Source of the DNA: Verrucomicrobiota bacterium
GTDB taxonomy: Bacteria > Verrucomicrobiota > Verrucomicrobiia > Chthoniobacterales > Chthoniobacteraceae
Length of the DNA stretch: 41,450 nt
Assembly (NCBI GenBank): GCA_014189875.1
Contig: BJFP01000004.1
Location: 1-41,450 of the forward strand
Direction: 5' to 3'
Positions 24,744-33,200 of this stretch are shown here, one piece after another. Both the position numbers and the translations under genes were made by a program. The notes under the pieces are model-generated. The model was not told the DNA's origin. It worked only from the letters and a program-made list of their open reading frames with translations, and did no database searches. Within the stretch, counting starts at the first letter, position 1. Each line of letters starts with the position of its first letter.

Positions 24744-25778
24744 ATGAAAGCCATCCTCCTCGAGAAGCCGCAGACATTCCGCAAAATCGAAATCGCCGAG
24801 CCCGCTAAGCCCGGCCCCGGCGAGGCGGTCGTGACCATTCATCGCATCGGGATCTGCGGCACGGACTACTCGGGCTTCCTCGGCAAGATGCCGTTCTTCA
24901 GCTACCCGCGCATCCCCGGCCACGAACTCGGCGTCGAGGTGCTCTCCGTCGGCGAAGGCGTGACGAATGTGAAGCCCGGCGACAAGTGCTCCGTCGAGCC
25001 CTACATGAATTGCCAGAAATGCTACTCGTGCCGCCGCGGCCACACAAACTGCTGCGAGCAGCTCAAGGTACTCGGCGTCATGATGGACGGCGGAATGTGC
25101 GAGCGCATCCTCATCCCCGCGCGCAAGCTCCACGTCTCGCGCAAGCTCAACTTTGATCAGCTCGCACTCGTCGAGACGCTCGCCATCGGCTGCCACGCGA
25201 TCAACCGCGGCAATCCGCAGCCCGGCGAACATGTGCTCGTGATCGGCGCAGGCCCGATCGGGCTTTCCACGATCGAGTTCGCAAAGCTCAGCGGCGCGCG
25301 CACGATCGTCATGGACATGAATGCGGCGCGCCTCGCATTCGTCCGCGAGAAGATGGGCGTGCCGGACACCATCCTTCTCGCGCCCGGTGGCGAGGCCGAC
25401 GCGCTCGCCGCACTCAGCGCGATCACGAACGGCCAGCTCGCCGACGTCGTCGTGGACGCGACGGGCAGCAACGCGAGCATGGGCGGCGCGCTCGCGTATT
25501 GTTCGTTCGCTTCGCGGCTCGTGTATGTGGGCATCACGCAGCAGGAGGTGAGCTTCCTGCACGCACCGATTTTGCACCGCCGCGAGGTCACCATCATGGC
25601 CTCGCGCAATGCACTGCCGCCGGACTTCGCGCGCATCATCGCTCTGATCGAGGATGGAAAAATCAGCACCGACCCGTGGATCACGCACCACGCGAAGTTC
25701 GACGACATGATCGACATTTTTCCGACATGGCTGAAGCCCGAGAGCGGCGTGATCAAGGCGGTCGTCGCGCTCACGTGA
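24744..25778 (+). CDS. Zinc-binding alcohol/polyol dehydrogenase (MDR superfamily)
   Basis: This 344-residue medium-chain dehydrogenase has the catalytic-zinc ligands Cys38 (GICGTD), His60 and Glu61 (GHELG), the structural-zinc Cys90, Cys93, Cys96 and Cys104 (NCQKCYSCRRGHTNCC), and a Rossmann motif VIGAGPIGL (167-175). It resembles sorbitol, galactonate or L-gulonate-type sugar-acid dehydrogenases more than ethanol dehydrogenases, but the substrate is not readable. It is transcribed alone after the transposase fragment. A strong inverted repeat follows the stop by 5 bases and may end transcription. Confidence 0.92.
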   Translation: MKAILLEKPQTFRKIEIAEPAKPGPGEAVVTIHRIGICGTDYSGFLGKMPFFSYPRIPGHELGVEVLSVGEGVTNVKPGDKCSVEPYMNCQKCYSCRRGHTNCCEQLKVLGVMMDGGMCERILIPARKLHVSRKLNFDQLALVETLAIGCHAINRGNPQPGEHVLVIGAGPIGLSTIEFAKLSGARTIVMDMNAARLAFVREKMGVPDTILLAPGGEADALAALSAITNGQLADVVVDATGSNASMGGALAYCSFASRLVYVGITQQEVSFLHAPILHRREVTIMASRNALPPDFARIIALIEDGKISTDPWITHHAKFDDMIDIFPTWLKPESGVIKAVVALT

Positions 25779-25783
25779 CGATG

Positions 25784-25842
25784 CAAGGAGCAGCGGGCCC
25801 TCGCCTCGTTTCGCGTTGGAGGGAGGGCGCCCCTGCTCCTTG
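25784..25842. repeat. 10-bp inverted repeat after the dehydrogenase gene
   Basis: CAAGGAGCAG (25784-25793) and CTGCTCCTTG (25833-25842) are perfect complements. Imperfect GGGCCC/GGGCGCCC pairing between them forms a larger stem. It begins five bases after the stop codon. A short TTGTTC follows, so it may act as a weak terminator. Confidence 0.75.
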
Positions 25843-25886
25843 TTCATCATTGCCCGTCGCGATGTGCAGGCCACAATCCCCGCACC

Positions 25887-26288
25887 ATGAAAGCCATCTG
25901 GACGCTCATCTTCCTCGCAATCATCGCCACCACCGTCGGCCTCGCGCTGCTCTTCGTGCCGGCAACTGGCCATACCGACACCTTCTGGCTGAGCACAGGC
26001 ACAGTCGCGGCGGCGGAATTTTTCCTATGGATCGCGTTCACCTTCCGCGGCACGCCGCGCGGTGAGCAGGCGGGCGGCCTTGCAAAGCTCTCCATCGTCC
26101 TGGCGACGACGGGCTACTTCTTCGCCGTCGCCGTGCTCGCGCTGATCGCGATTTTTGCAACGCTGCCGTTCAAAGTGCTACTCGCGCTGCACATCCTCGC
26201 ACTGCTCGGCTTCGTGATCTTCGCCGGCCTCGCCGCGATCGGTGCGCGCGCCTTGCAAGGCACGGACGAGGCGCAGCGCCCGCGCTAA
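25887..26288 (+). CDS. Small four-helix membrane protein of unknown function
   Basis: This 133-residue protein shows four hydrophobic segments: about 4-26 (IWTLIFLAIIATTVGLALLFV), 34-52, 67-89 (LSIVLATTGYFFAVAVLALIAIF) and 94-118. There are short loops and a charged C terminus (GTDEAQRPR). I do not recognise a family and see no catalytic motif. It is isolated between the dehydrogenase and the convergent miaB gene, with repeats on both sides. Confidence 0.75.
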   Translation: MKAIWTLIFLAIIATTVGLALLFVPATGHTDTFWLSTGTVAAAEFFLWIAFTFRGTPRGEQAGGLAKLSIVLATTGYFFAVAVLALIAIFATLPFKVLLALHILALLGFVIFAGLAAIGARALQGTDEAQRPR

Positions 26289-26380
26289 CGTGGAGCACCG
26301 CCCATGGAGCGCCACTTCCCATGCGCTTGTGGCCGCCGGGGACGGCAGCGCTCCACGGGCAGCGCTCAATTCACGGCGCT
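26287..26380. repeat. Inverted GGAGCGC-type repeat between convergent genes
   Basis: CGTGGAGC (26287-26294) pairs with GCTCCACG (26348-26355), and GGAGCGCC (26304-26311) pairs with GGCGCTCC (26373-26380). The two interleaved 8-bp pairs lie between convergent genes. The core GGAGCGC is shared with 8287-8314. Confidence 0.65.
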
Positions 26381-26385
26381 CCGGC

Positions 26386-27753
26386 TCATAGCACTGCCGG
26401 ATTCCCGTACAGGCTGAACCCGCTCGTCCACTCGATCTGCACGTCGAAGACCTCGCCGATGTGGCGCTCGCCGCCCTCGAAGATCACGATCTTGTTCCCC
26501 GGCGTGCGGCCCGAGAGCGTCGCGGGATTCGTCTTGCTCGGGCCTTCGCACAGAATCTCCACGCGCTTGCCGACGAGCACTTCGTTTTTCTTCACGGCAA
26601 ATTCGTCCACGAGCGCGAGCAGCACACGGTTGCGTTCGTCGCGGATTTCCTCGGGCACTTGCGCATCCATGAGCGCGGCGGGCGTGTCGCGGCGCGTGCT
26701 GTATTTGAAAACGAACGCATTGTCGAAACCGACGCGCCGATACAGCTCGCACGACGCCTCGAAGTCCGAATCCGTCTCGCCGGGAAATCCGACGATCACA
26801 TCCGTGGTGATTGCGATGTCCGGCCTCGCCGCGCGCAGCGACTCGACGAGGCGCAGATATTTTTCCGCCGTGTAAGTCCGGTGCATCGCCTTGAGGATAC
26901 GGTCGCTCCCGCTCTGCACCGGGAGATGCACATGCGCCATGAGCTTCGGCAGCCGCGCGTAGCACCCGACGAGATCCGCGCGGAACCCGATCGGGTGCGG
27001 TGACGTGAAGCGCAGCCGCTGCAACCCCTCGACGGCATGGACCGCTTCGAGGAGCTGCACAAAGGGCGACTTTTCCCCGACACGCGGGAACTCGTGGCGT
27101 CCGTAATGATTCACGATCTGCCCGAGCAGCGTGACCTCGCGCACACCGCGCGCGACGAGTCCCTCGACCTCCTGCACAATGTCGGCGATCGTGCGCGAAC
27201 GCTCCGAGCCGCGCGTGCTCGGCACGATGCAGAAGGTGCAGTGCATATTGCACCCCTGCATGATGCTCACGAACGCGGTGACCTGCCTGTCCTTCAGCAC
27301 GTGCTCGCGGATCGTGCCCTGCGAACCCGCCTCCTCCGCGATGTCCACGATGCTGAATCGTGCGTCGTCCATGAGCCGCTCGCGCATCGCGATTTTCCGC
27401 TGCACGAGCTGCTCCACGTAGTCGGCGACCTTGTGAAATTTCTGCGTACCGACGACGAGGTCCACATGCGTGATGTCGCGCACGAGTTCGCCGCCGCGGC
27501 TCTGCGCCATGCAGCCGAGGAAGCCGAAGACCATCTCGGGCTTGTTTGCACGCAGGCGGCCGAGCAGGCCCATTTTCCCGAGCGCCTTCTGTTCCGCGAG
27601 ATCGCGCACGCTGCACGTGTTGATGAGCACGACATCCGCCGCCTTTTCCTCCGTCGTGATCTCATAGCCTCGACCAACGAGATCGCGCGCGACCTGCTCG
27701 GAGTCGCGCTCGTTCATCTGGCATCCGTAGGTTTTGAGAAATACTTTCGGCAT
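26386..27753 (-). CDS. miaB: tRNA-2-methylthio-N6-isopentenyladenosine synthase MiaB
   Basis: This 455-residue radical SAM methylthiotransferase acts on A37 of tRNAs reading UNN codons. The N-terminal UPF0004 domain carries Cys11 (YGCQMNE), Cys47 (NTCSVR) and Cys81 (GCMAQ) for the auxiliary cluster. The radical SAM motif CNMHCTFC uses Cys168, Cys172 and Cys175. The C-terminal TRAM domain (about 378-445) ends with IGEVFDVQIEWTSGFSLYGNP. The Q-M-N-E-x-D-S start separates MiaB from MtaB and RimO. miaA is not visible here. Confidence 0.96.
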   Translation of the reverse strand: MPKVFLKTYGCQMNERDSEQVARDLVGRGYEITTEEKAADVVLINTCSVRDLAEQKALGKMGLLGRLRANKPEMVFGFLGCMAQSRGGELVRDITHVDLVVGTQKFHKVADYVEQLVQRKIAMRERLMDDARFSIVDIAEEAGSQGTIREHVLKDRQVTAFVSIMQGCNMHCTFCIVPSTRGSERSRTIADIVQEVEGLVARGVREVTLLGQIVNHYGRHEFPRVGEKSPFVQLLEAVHAVEGLQRLRFTSPHPIGFRADLVGCYARLPKLMAHVHLPVQSGSDRILKAMHRTYTAEKYLRLVESLRAARPDIAITTDVIVGFPGETDSDFEASCELYRRVGFDNAFVFKYSTRRDTPAALMDAQVPEEIRDERNRVLLALVDEFAVKKNEVLVGKRVEILCEGPSKTNPATLSGRTPGNKIVIFEGGERHIGEVFDVQIEWTSGFSLYGNPAVL

Positions 27754-27813
27754 CGAAGAGCGCGAAAACTAGCCGAGCACGCGGCGCTCGTAAATGGGGA
27801 GTGTGGCGCGACT

Positions 27814-27949
27814 TTGGATGTTGGTCGTTGAGCGTGGGACGTTGGACGGCAGGCCCGCCGCAGGCGCGTTCCGAGGGTGGATGCGCGTCGTGACATGGCT
27901 GCGCCGCTGCGCGGGGCAAAACGTCCAGCGTCCAACGTCCAACGTCCAA
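27814..27949. repeat. Inverted heptamer arrays (unit TTGGACG)
   Basis: The left arm has five tandem heptamers TTGGATG, TTGGTCG, TTGAGCG, TGGGACG, TTGGACG (27814-27848). The right arm has CGTCCAG and three CGTCCAA (27922-27949). The loop is about 73 bases and holds a small CGGCAGGCCCGCCG stem. The right arm ends one base before the maf stop codon (27951-27953). The 27754-27950 gap holds no gene. Confidence 0.92.
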
Positions 27950-27950
27950 T

Positions 27951-28580
27951 TCAGGAAATCCCAAATTCCCGTAGCGCCACGCGCAGTCGCTCCATCGGCA
28001 GGCCGATCACATTCGAGAACGATCCCTCGAATGCCGCGATCATCCCGCCGCGGTCGTCCTGCGCCGCGTAGGCGCCGGCCTTGTCGAGCGGGTGGATACG
28101 CGCGAGGTAGCGCCTCAGTTCGTCATCGGTGCGACGGTGAAAGCGCACGTGCGTGACTTCGATGAAGCCGCGCTCCTTCCCCTGTCCCGCGATCCACACG
28201 CCCGAATACACCTCGTGCGTGCGGCCGTTCAGCCGTCGCAGCATCGTGAACGCAGCGCCCATGTCCGCCGGTTTTCCAAGCACGCGGCCCTCGAAAAAAA
28301 CCTCCGTGTCCACACCGAGCACCACTGCATTTTGCGCGCACCCGATTTCCGCGAGTGCCGCGCGCGACTTCGCACGCGCATTCGCGAGCACCGTCTCTCC
28401 GGGAGAAAAATGAGAGGGCGCAATCTCCTCGACGCCCTCCGGCACGCGCACCTCGAATGCGTAACCATGTTCAGCGAGCAGCGAGCGGCGGCGAGGCGAG
28501 GCGGACGCCAGAATGAGCGAAGGCCGGGCTTGCGGCCCGGCCTTGCTGAAATCGGATGGTGTGCGTCTCCGCGCCGCCAT
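27951..28580 (-). CDS. maf: Maf-family nucleoside triphosphate pyrophosphatase
   Basis: This 209-residue Maf/HAM1-like pyrophosphatase hydrolyses non-canonical or excess nucleoside triphosphates. The motifs are LASASPRRRSLL (near 23-34), GVDTEVFFEGRVLGKPAD (usually ADTVV...), NGRTHEVYSGV, and DKAGAYAAQDDRGGMI near the C terminus. A 20-residue N-terminal extension (AARRRTPSDFSKAGPQARP) precedes the domain. ATG 28580 overlaps the stop of the upstream gene by one base (TAATG), so translation is coupled. The preferred nucleotide, as in Maf versus YceF or YhdE types, cannot be assigned. Confidence 0.93.
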   Translation of the reverse strand: MAARRRTPSDFSKAGPQARPSLILASASPRRRSLLAEHGYAFEVRVPEGVEEIAPSHFSPGETVLANARAKSRAALAEIGCAQNAVVLGVDTEVFFEGRVLGKPADMGAAFTMLRRLNGRTHEVYSGVWIAGQGKERGFIEVTHVRFHRRTDDELRRYLARIHPLDKAGAYAAQDDRGGMIAAFEGSFSNVIGLPMERLRVALREFGIS

Positions 28581-29278
28581 TATTTTTTCGGATCCGCGGG
28601 CGCGGGCACGGGCGCATTGGCACCGGGGAGCTTCGGCATCTGCATTTCCTGGTAGCCCTCGGGCTTGTCGAATTCCTTCTCGTCCACCGGCTCTTCCTTT
28701 GCCTTCACGAGCGTGATGGTCATCTTGCCGACCGGCGTGGTCACTTCGCTCTTCACGACCATTCCGGGCACGTCCACCTTGCTCGGGTCGAATCCCGCGC
28801 CGCCCATCGCGCTGCTGAGTTTCATCATCTGATCCTTGATGGCCTGCGCATTCGGGAAGCTCTTCGCGATCCACAGCTTCGCCTGGAGCGTGCCCTGGTT
28901 CATTTCAAAAATCTCGGTGTCGTAGTCGCCCACCTTGTCCGTCTTGCCTGTCGCCTTCGGCTTTTCGATCTTGGAAGCATCCACGCCGAGCGCCTTCTGA
29001 CCGGCCTCCTGCTGCTTCTTCACGTCGGCGAGGTTCAGCTTCATCGCCATCTTCTGCTGGTGCAGGAGCGTGATCATCTCGCCGCTCTTGAAGTCCATCA
29101 GCGTCGTCACGTTGCCGCCCAGCGGGCTCGGCATGTCCATGCGGGCGCGGTCGCCCTTCAGCTTCATGGTGACTTCACCATTGATCATCGCGGATTCCAT
29201 TTTCTGCACGATCGTGACGTCTGCGCGCGCAAACACGGCGGCGATGAAAAGCGGGGCGAGGCGGAGGAAGAGCTTCAT
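28580..29278 (-). CDS. Exported DUF4412-type protein
   Basis: This 232-residue protein has a signal peptide (KLFLRLAPLFIAAVFA) ahead of DVTIVQKMESAMINGEVTMKLKGDRARMDMPSPLGGNVTTLMDFKSGEMITL. That beta-rich pattern, with an ADVTxxQ...GRxRxD...MDxxxGxxTTLMDxK layout, is typical of DUF4412 proteins of unknown function found in Gram-negative envelopes. A Lys-rich segment near 82-110 and a Pro-rich C terminus (PKLPGANAPVPAPADPKK) follow. ATG 29278 fits the signal peptide. It is coupled to maf by a one-base overlap. Confidence 0.8.
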   Translation of the reverse strand: MKLFLRLAPLFIAAVFARADVTIVQKMESAMINGEVTMKLKGDRARMDMPSPLGGNVTTLMDFKSGEMITLLHQQKMAMKLNLADVKKQQEAGQKALGVDASKIEKPKATGKTDKVGDYDTEIFEMNQGTLQAKLWIAKSFPNAQAIKDQMMKLSSAMGGAGFDPSKVDVPGMVVKSEVTTPVGKMTITLVKAKEEPVDEKEFDKPEGYQEMQMPKLPGANAPVPAPADPKK

Positions 29279-29373
29279 AGAGAGCGCCACCCTGCCCTGA
29301 ACCGCGGCGCAGTGGAAGGCAAAAAGCACGAAGTCTCCGCGATTCGCCCTGGAATTCGCTTGTTGCCCATCAC

Positions 29374-30342
29374 TTGACCGTTGCGCTCGCCGCTGCAGTC
29401 GCGCTCTCCGCATTTGCCGGACACCAGGTCGCTGACCGTAATGTGACCAAACCCACCGAAGCCCCCCTTCCCGCAGGCACGTTCACCGTGGGTGGAAAGT
29501 TCAGCAACCACCTCCAGAGCGGATTCCTCGACGCGACAGTGCCCTTCGCACAGGCGGGGAATGTCACATTTTTCGGCGCCCTGCGCGGGACGTGGGATGA
29601 CAACCACCAGCTCCTCCTCAGCACCGGCCTCGGCGCGCGCTACCTCGTGCCCGGCCACGACATCACCATCGGCGGCAATGTTTTCTACGACTACATTGAC
29701 TCGCAGTATGACAATCACTTCGACCAGCTCGGCCTCGGAGCGGAAGTGCTCACGAAATGGTTCGACGCGCGGTTCAACTGGTACCATCCCGACAGCGGCA
29801 TCCGCCCCGCGGTATTCGGCCCCGGCTTCCTGGTGAATGAAAGCGCACTCAACGGATTCAATCTCGAAGCCGGCTTCCTCATCCCCGGCCTCGACAAATA
29901 CGTCGAGGCCCGGGTCTTCGCCGGCTACTACCAATACCACAGCCGCATCGGCCGCAGCTTCGAGGGCTGGAAGACGCGCGCGGAAATCCGCTGGACCCCC
30001 GCGATCATCACGGATGTCGAATACTGGGGCGGCAACAGCGGCAGGGCCAACGCCGTCAACGGAGGGAACTGGATCACCAGCGTGCGCGTGAGCCTGCCCT
30101 TCGAGATTGGAAATCTTTTCGCCGGAAAGAATCCGTTTGCCGGCGCGGGCGACGCGCTCAAATTCGGCAAGCGCCGCGAATTCCGCGAGCGCCTCGGCGA
30201 GCAGGTCTGGCGTTCGCACCGCGAGCAGACCATCATTGGGCCTCCCGTCGGCGGCCCCGCTCCTTCCGCGCCCGTCAGGCAGTCGCAGCCCCCAGTCTCG
30301 GCGAGCTCGCCCACCCCCACGCCGAAATATTCGCCGACGTAA
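29374..30342 (+). CDS. Inverse autotransporter (intimin/invasin-type) beta-barrel protein without passenger
   Basis: This 322-residue protein (TTG 29374, no in-frame ATG nearby) starts with a signal-like segment (TVALAAAVALSAFAG). Repeated amphipathic strands follow, including YDYIDSQYDNHFDQLGLGAEVLTKWFDARFNWYHPDS and YVEARVFAGYYQYHS, then WITSVRVSLPFEIG. This is the pattern of the inverse autotransporter beta-domain. Near the end, FRERLGEQVWRSHREQTIIG corresponds to the plug or linker part that normally leads to passenger Ig-like repeats. Instead the protein ends in a Pro-rich tail (PPVGGPAPSAPVRQ...) with no passenger. It is a probable outer-membrane barrel with unknown cargo or function. 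Confidence 0.8.
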   Translation: MTVALAAAVALSAFAGHQVADRNVTKPTEAPLPAGTFTVGGKFSNHLQSGFLDATVPFAQAGNVTFFGALRGTWDDNHQLLLSTGLGARYLVPGHDITIGGNVFYDYIDSQYDNHFDQLGLGAEVLTKWFDARFNWYHPDSGIRPAVFGPGFLVNESALNGFNLEAGFLIPGLDKYVEARVFAGYYQYHSRIGRSFEGWKTRAEIRWTPAIITDVEYWGGNSGRANAVNGGNWITSVRVSLPFEIGNLFAGKNPFAGAGDALKFGKRREFRERLGEQVWRSHREQTIIGPPVGGPAPSAPVRQSQPPVSASSPTPTPKYSPT

Positions 30343-30430
30343 GGGGACCGCAATTCCTGAAGTAGCGTCCCTGCACTAACAGGCAAAGACGCTCGGACAG
30401 GCGCAATTTGAAAAACTGCCGCCGTATCCC

Positions 30431-30600
30431 GGATTCCAAGTTCCAAGTTTAAGCAAGCTCAGCCGGAACGATGCCGTTCCGGGAGCGCAGCGAAACGGAA
30501 CACCGGCTTCCAGCCTGCTGATGACTGCACCGGATGGCACGGCTCCGGCAGGCAGGATGCCTGTCGGCCGCACAGGCTGGAAGCCTGCGTTCCACCTCAT
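30431..30600. repeat. Composite inverted repeats after the barrel gene
   Basis: GGCTTCCAGCCTG (30505-30517) pairs with CAGGCTGGAAGCC (30572-30584). GGAACG/CGTTCC form a small hairpin at 30465-30480. TTCCAAG occurs twice in tandem near 30434-30447 as a lone 7-bp arm. The 30343-30626 gap between convergent genes holds no gene. Confidence 0.7.
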
Positions 30601-30626
30601 GCTTCGGGCGGCCACAAATCTTCTTT

Positions 30627-31328
30627 TCACACCCCGCCACTACGCCCGATTTGCGCAAGCTCATCGAGCAGCGCGAAAAGCAGCGCACCCGCAGTCTCGC
30701 TCTCCGGCGGCGGCGCGATGAGCTGTTCACGGGACTGGATGAAGGGCGCGGAACCCGCCTCGTCGAGCGACGCGGCGGCGAGATCCTTGACGCCGACCTT
30801 TTCCAGCTCGATGTGGAACTGAAGGCCGACCACGCGGTCGCCGAAAACGAACGCCTGATTCGCGCACGCATCGCTCTCCGCCACGCGCCGCGCACCCTCG
30901 GGAATCGTGAACGTGTCGCCGTGCCAGTGCATGACCGTGACCTGCTGAGGGAACGCCGCGAACGGCGCACTCCGATCCAGCATCCGCACGGGAAACCACC
31001 CGATTTCCTTCACGGGATTTTGAAACACTTTCCCGCCGAGGACATCGGCGAGAAGCTGCGCGCCGAGGCAGATTCCGAGGACCGGCTTGCGCGCGCCGAT
31101 CGCCGTCTTCAGAAAATCTTTCTCAACCGGCAGCCACGGATGATCGCGATGATCGTGGATGCTCATCGGCCCGCCCATGATCACGAGCATGTCAAAATCA
31201 TCCAGCGACGGTGGCGCGTCGCCGTCGTGCAGCGCCGTGCGCGAAAGCGTGTGCCCGCGCTCCGCGGCCCAGGCAGCGATGCGCCCAGGCCCCTCGAAGG
31301 GCGCGTGCTCGAGCGAATGGATTCTCAT
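30627..31328 (-). CDS. Class I glutamine amidotransferase domain protein
   Basis: This 233-residue protein of the GATase1 superfamily (GMP synthase-like amidotransferase domain) has the nucleophile Cys87 in GICLGAQLLADVLGG and His172/Glu174 in LQFHIELE, in the expected spacing. The N terminus MRIHSLEHAPFEGPGRIAAW starts the fold. It is a stand-alone domain with no synthetase partner next to it. Similar free-standing proteins hydrolyse glutamine or related gamma-glutamyl compounds; the substrate is unknown. The ORF is open to 31352, but ATG 31328 begins the fold. Confidence 0.88.
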   Translation of the reverse strand: MRIHSLEHAPFEGPGRIAAWAAERGHTLSRTALHDGDAPPSLDDFDMLVIMGGPMSIHDHRDHPWLPVEKDFLKTAIGARKPVLGICLGAQLLADVLGGKVFQNPVKEIGWFPVRMLDRSAPFAAFPQQVTVMHWHGDTFTIPEGARRVAESDACANQAFVFGDRVVGLQFHIELEKVGVKDLAAASLDEAGSAPFIQSREQLIAPPPESETAGALLFALLDELAQIGRSGGV

Positions 31329-31363
31329 GCCCGCGACGATACGCACCGCCATGCGGCGCGCGA

Positions 31364-31765
31364 TTATTTCTTCCGTTTCGCCACCACCGCTTCGGCACCG
31401 ATGGCGCGGCGCAGGAAAAATTGCGCGCGATTGTGCCCGGTGACGACGCCGAGGTAACCGAGCCGTGCGCGAGTGATATCCTGCTCGGCGAGGATGCTCT
31501 CCAGCACCTCTCCGACCGCGAAGGCTCGGCGCTCGCGTGCGGGATTCAGCGACTGCTCGGCGGCTTCGATCGCCCTCCGTGCGTGAATGATCTGCCCGTT
31601 GAGCGAACGCACGCGCGTGTGCACCTCGACGACCTGCCGCGTGATTTCATCGTTCAGCTTGTCACGCTCGATCACCGCGCCGCGCTGCCGCGCGTCCGCC
31701 AGATGGGTTCGCGACGGATCGAACAGGCCGCCGGGGCCGACGGCGCTCCATTCGCTGCACTCCGC
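31364..31765 (-). pseudogene. C-terminal fragment of a TolC-like outer-membrane efflux protein
   Basis: The frame, open from an in-frame TGA at 31766-31768 to the stop at 31364, encodes AVGPGGLFDPSRTHLADARQRGAVIERDKLNDEITRQVVEVHTRVRSLNGQIIHARRAIEAAEQSLNPARERRAFAVGEVLESILAEQDITRARLGYL. That is the second helical hairpin of an outer-membrane efflux protein. The usual N-terminal half and signal peptide are missing, and upstream sequence shows no continuation. I therefore call it a truncated remnant. A GTG near 31687 could allow a short product. Confidence 0.75.
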
Positions 31766-31847
31766 TCAGGCGGGGCGCAGCAGCGGCGGCGATGACCGCC
31801 GACGTTTCCTTTTGAAATGCCGCGCGGATGCTCCACTCTGCACGCCC

Positions 31848-33113
31848 ATGTTTCCACAGCTCGCCCTCCGCATCCTCCGCACGACCGATATGCGGCTGCT
31901 CGGGAAGTTCCTGTGGAATTTCGGCGTGAAGGGCCTGCTCTCGATCGAAAAATTCAAGCGCCGCATCAAGCGCGGCGAATATTTTCCGCCCTTCCTCTAC
32001 CTCTCGATTTTGAACTCCTGCAACCTGCGCTGCCAGGGCTGCTGGGTGGACGTGGAGGCCGAGCGCACGGAGATCGATCTCGACACGCTCAATCGCACGA
32101 TCACTGACGCAAAAAAACACGGGAACGCGTTCTTCGGCATCCTCGGCGGCGAGCCGTTCATGCACCCGGAACTGCTCGACCTCCTCGCGGCGCATCCGGA
32201 CTGCTATTTTCAGGTCTTCACAAACGGCCAGTTCATCACGGAGAAAATCGCGAAGCGCCTCCGGCAGGTCGGCAACGCCACGCCGCTCATCAGCATCGAG
32301 GGCCGCGAAGTCGTGAGCGACGAGCGGCGGGGAAAAAAGGAAGTCTTCACGCGCACCATGCGCGGCCTGCAAAACTGCCTGCGCGAACGCATCCTCACCG
32401 GCGTCGCGACAAGCGTGTGCCAGACGAACATTGACGAACTCTGCACCGAGGAATGGCTGCGCGAGCTGATCAAAATCGGCGCGCACTACGTGTGGTTTCA
32501 CACCTACCGGCCCGTCGGCCCGAAGATGAATCCCGCGCTCGCGCTGCGACCCGAGCAACTCGTGCGCGTGCGGCGCTTCGTCGTCGAGATGCGCGCAAAG
32601 ATGCCCATCGGCATCGTGGACGCGTACTACGATCACCGGGGCCAGGCGCTCTGCCCGATGAGCAACGGCATCTCGCATCACGTGAGCCCGAAGGGCGACA
32701 TCGAGCCGTGCCCGATCATCCAGTTCGCGAAGGAAAATATCCGCGACGAACGCGGCGTGTTCGCGACGATGCGCGACTCCGAATTCCTGAAAGACTTCCG
32801 CGACCTCAGCGCGCAGCACACGCGCGGCTGCGTCGTCCTGGAGCGCCCCGACCTCGTGAAGCAGATCGTCGTGAAGCACGGCGCACGCGACACGACCATG
32901 CGCGGCACCGCAATGGCCGAACTCGAAGCGATGACCCCGCGCTTTTCGCAATGGCTCCCCGGCGAGGAAATCCCGGAGCAGCACTGGATGTATCGCTGGG
33001 CGAAAAAATTCTGGTTCAACGATTTCGGCGCTTACGCAAAGGCCGATCACGATGGGACGGCAAAGGAGAAGGTGAAGGCGCTGGCGGGCGCGGGAGTGAC
33101 GCATGGCGGATGA
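31848..33113 (+). CDS. Radical SAM enzyme with C-terminal cysteine region
   Basis: This 421-residue protein has the radical SAM motif CNLRCQGCW (Cys58, Cys62, Cys65) and the SAM-binding GGEPFMHPELLDLL. Near residues 265-290, CPMSNGISHHVSPKGDIEPCPIIQF provides further Cys residues that may hold an auxiliary cluster. A CVV segment about 45 residues later adds another Cys. ATG 31848 starts the fold; the frame stays open upstream to 31587 over the efflux fragment. The C-terminal segment (YRWAKKFWFNDFGAYAKADHDGTAKEKV) is unplaced. The reaction is unknown. The next gene encodes an exported globin, and a link is possible but unproven. Confidence 0.88.
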   Translation: MFPQLALRILRTTDMRLLGKFLWNFGVKGLLSIEKFKRRIKRGEYFPPFLYLSILNSCNLRCQGCWVDVEAERTEIDLDTLNRTITDAKKHGNAFFGILGGEPFMHPELLDLLAAHPDCYFQVFTNGQFITEKIAKRLRQVGNATPLISIEGREVVSDERRGKKEVFTRTMRGLQNCLRERILTGVATSVCQTNIDELCTEEWLRELIKIGAHYVWFHTYRPVGPKMNPALALRPEQLVRVRRFVVEMRAKMPIGIVDAYYDHRGQALCPMSNGISHHVSPKGDIEPCPIIQFAKENIRDERGVFATMRDSEFLKDFRDLSAQHTRGCVVLERPDLVKQIVVKHGARDTTMRGTAMAELEAMTPRFSQWLPGEEIPEQHWMYRWAKKFWFNDFGAYAKADHDGTAKEKVKALAGAGVTHGG

Positions 33114-33200
33114 GGAAGACCCGCACCGCAGACAATTCCTGCGCAGGAACGGCCAAGGAATGTGGCGACAGAATCGCGAGGGTGCGGATGCTGCGCGCCG

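Noticed and set aside
29374-29376. An ATG start for the barrel protein
   Set aside because: None is in frame near the signal segment, so TTG 29374 is kept as the best candidate.
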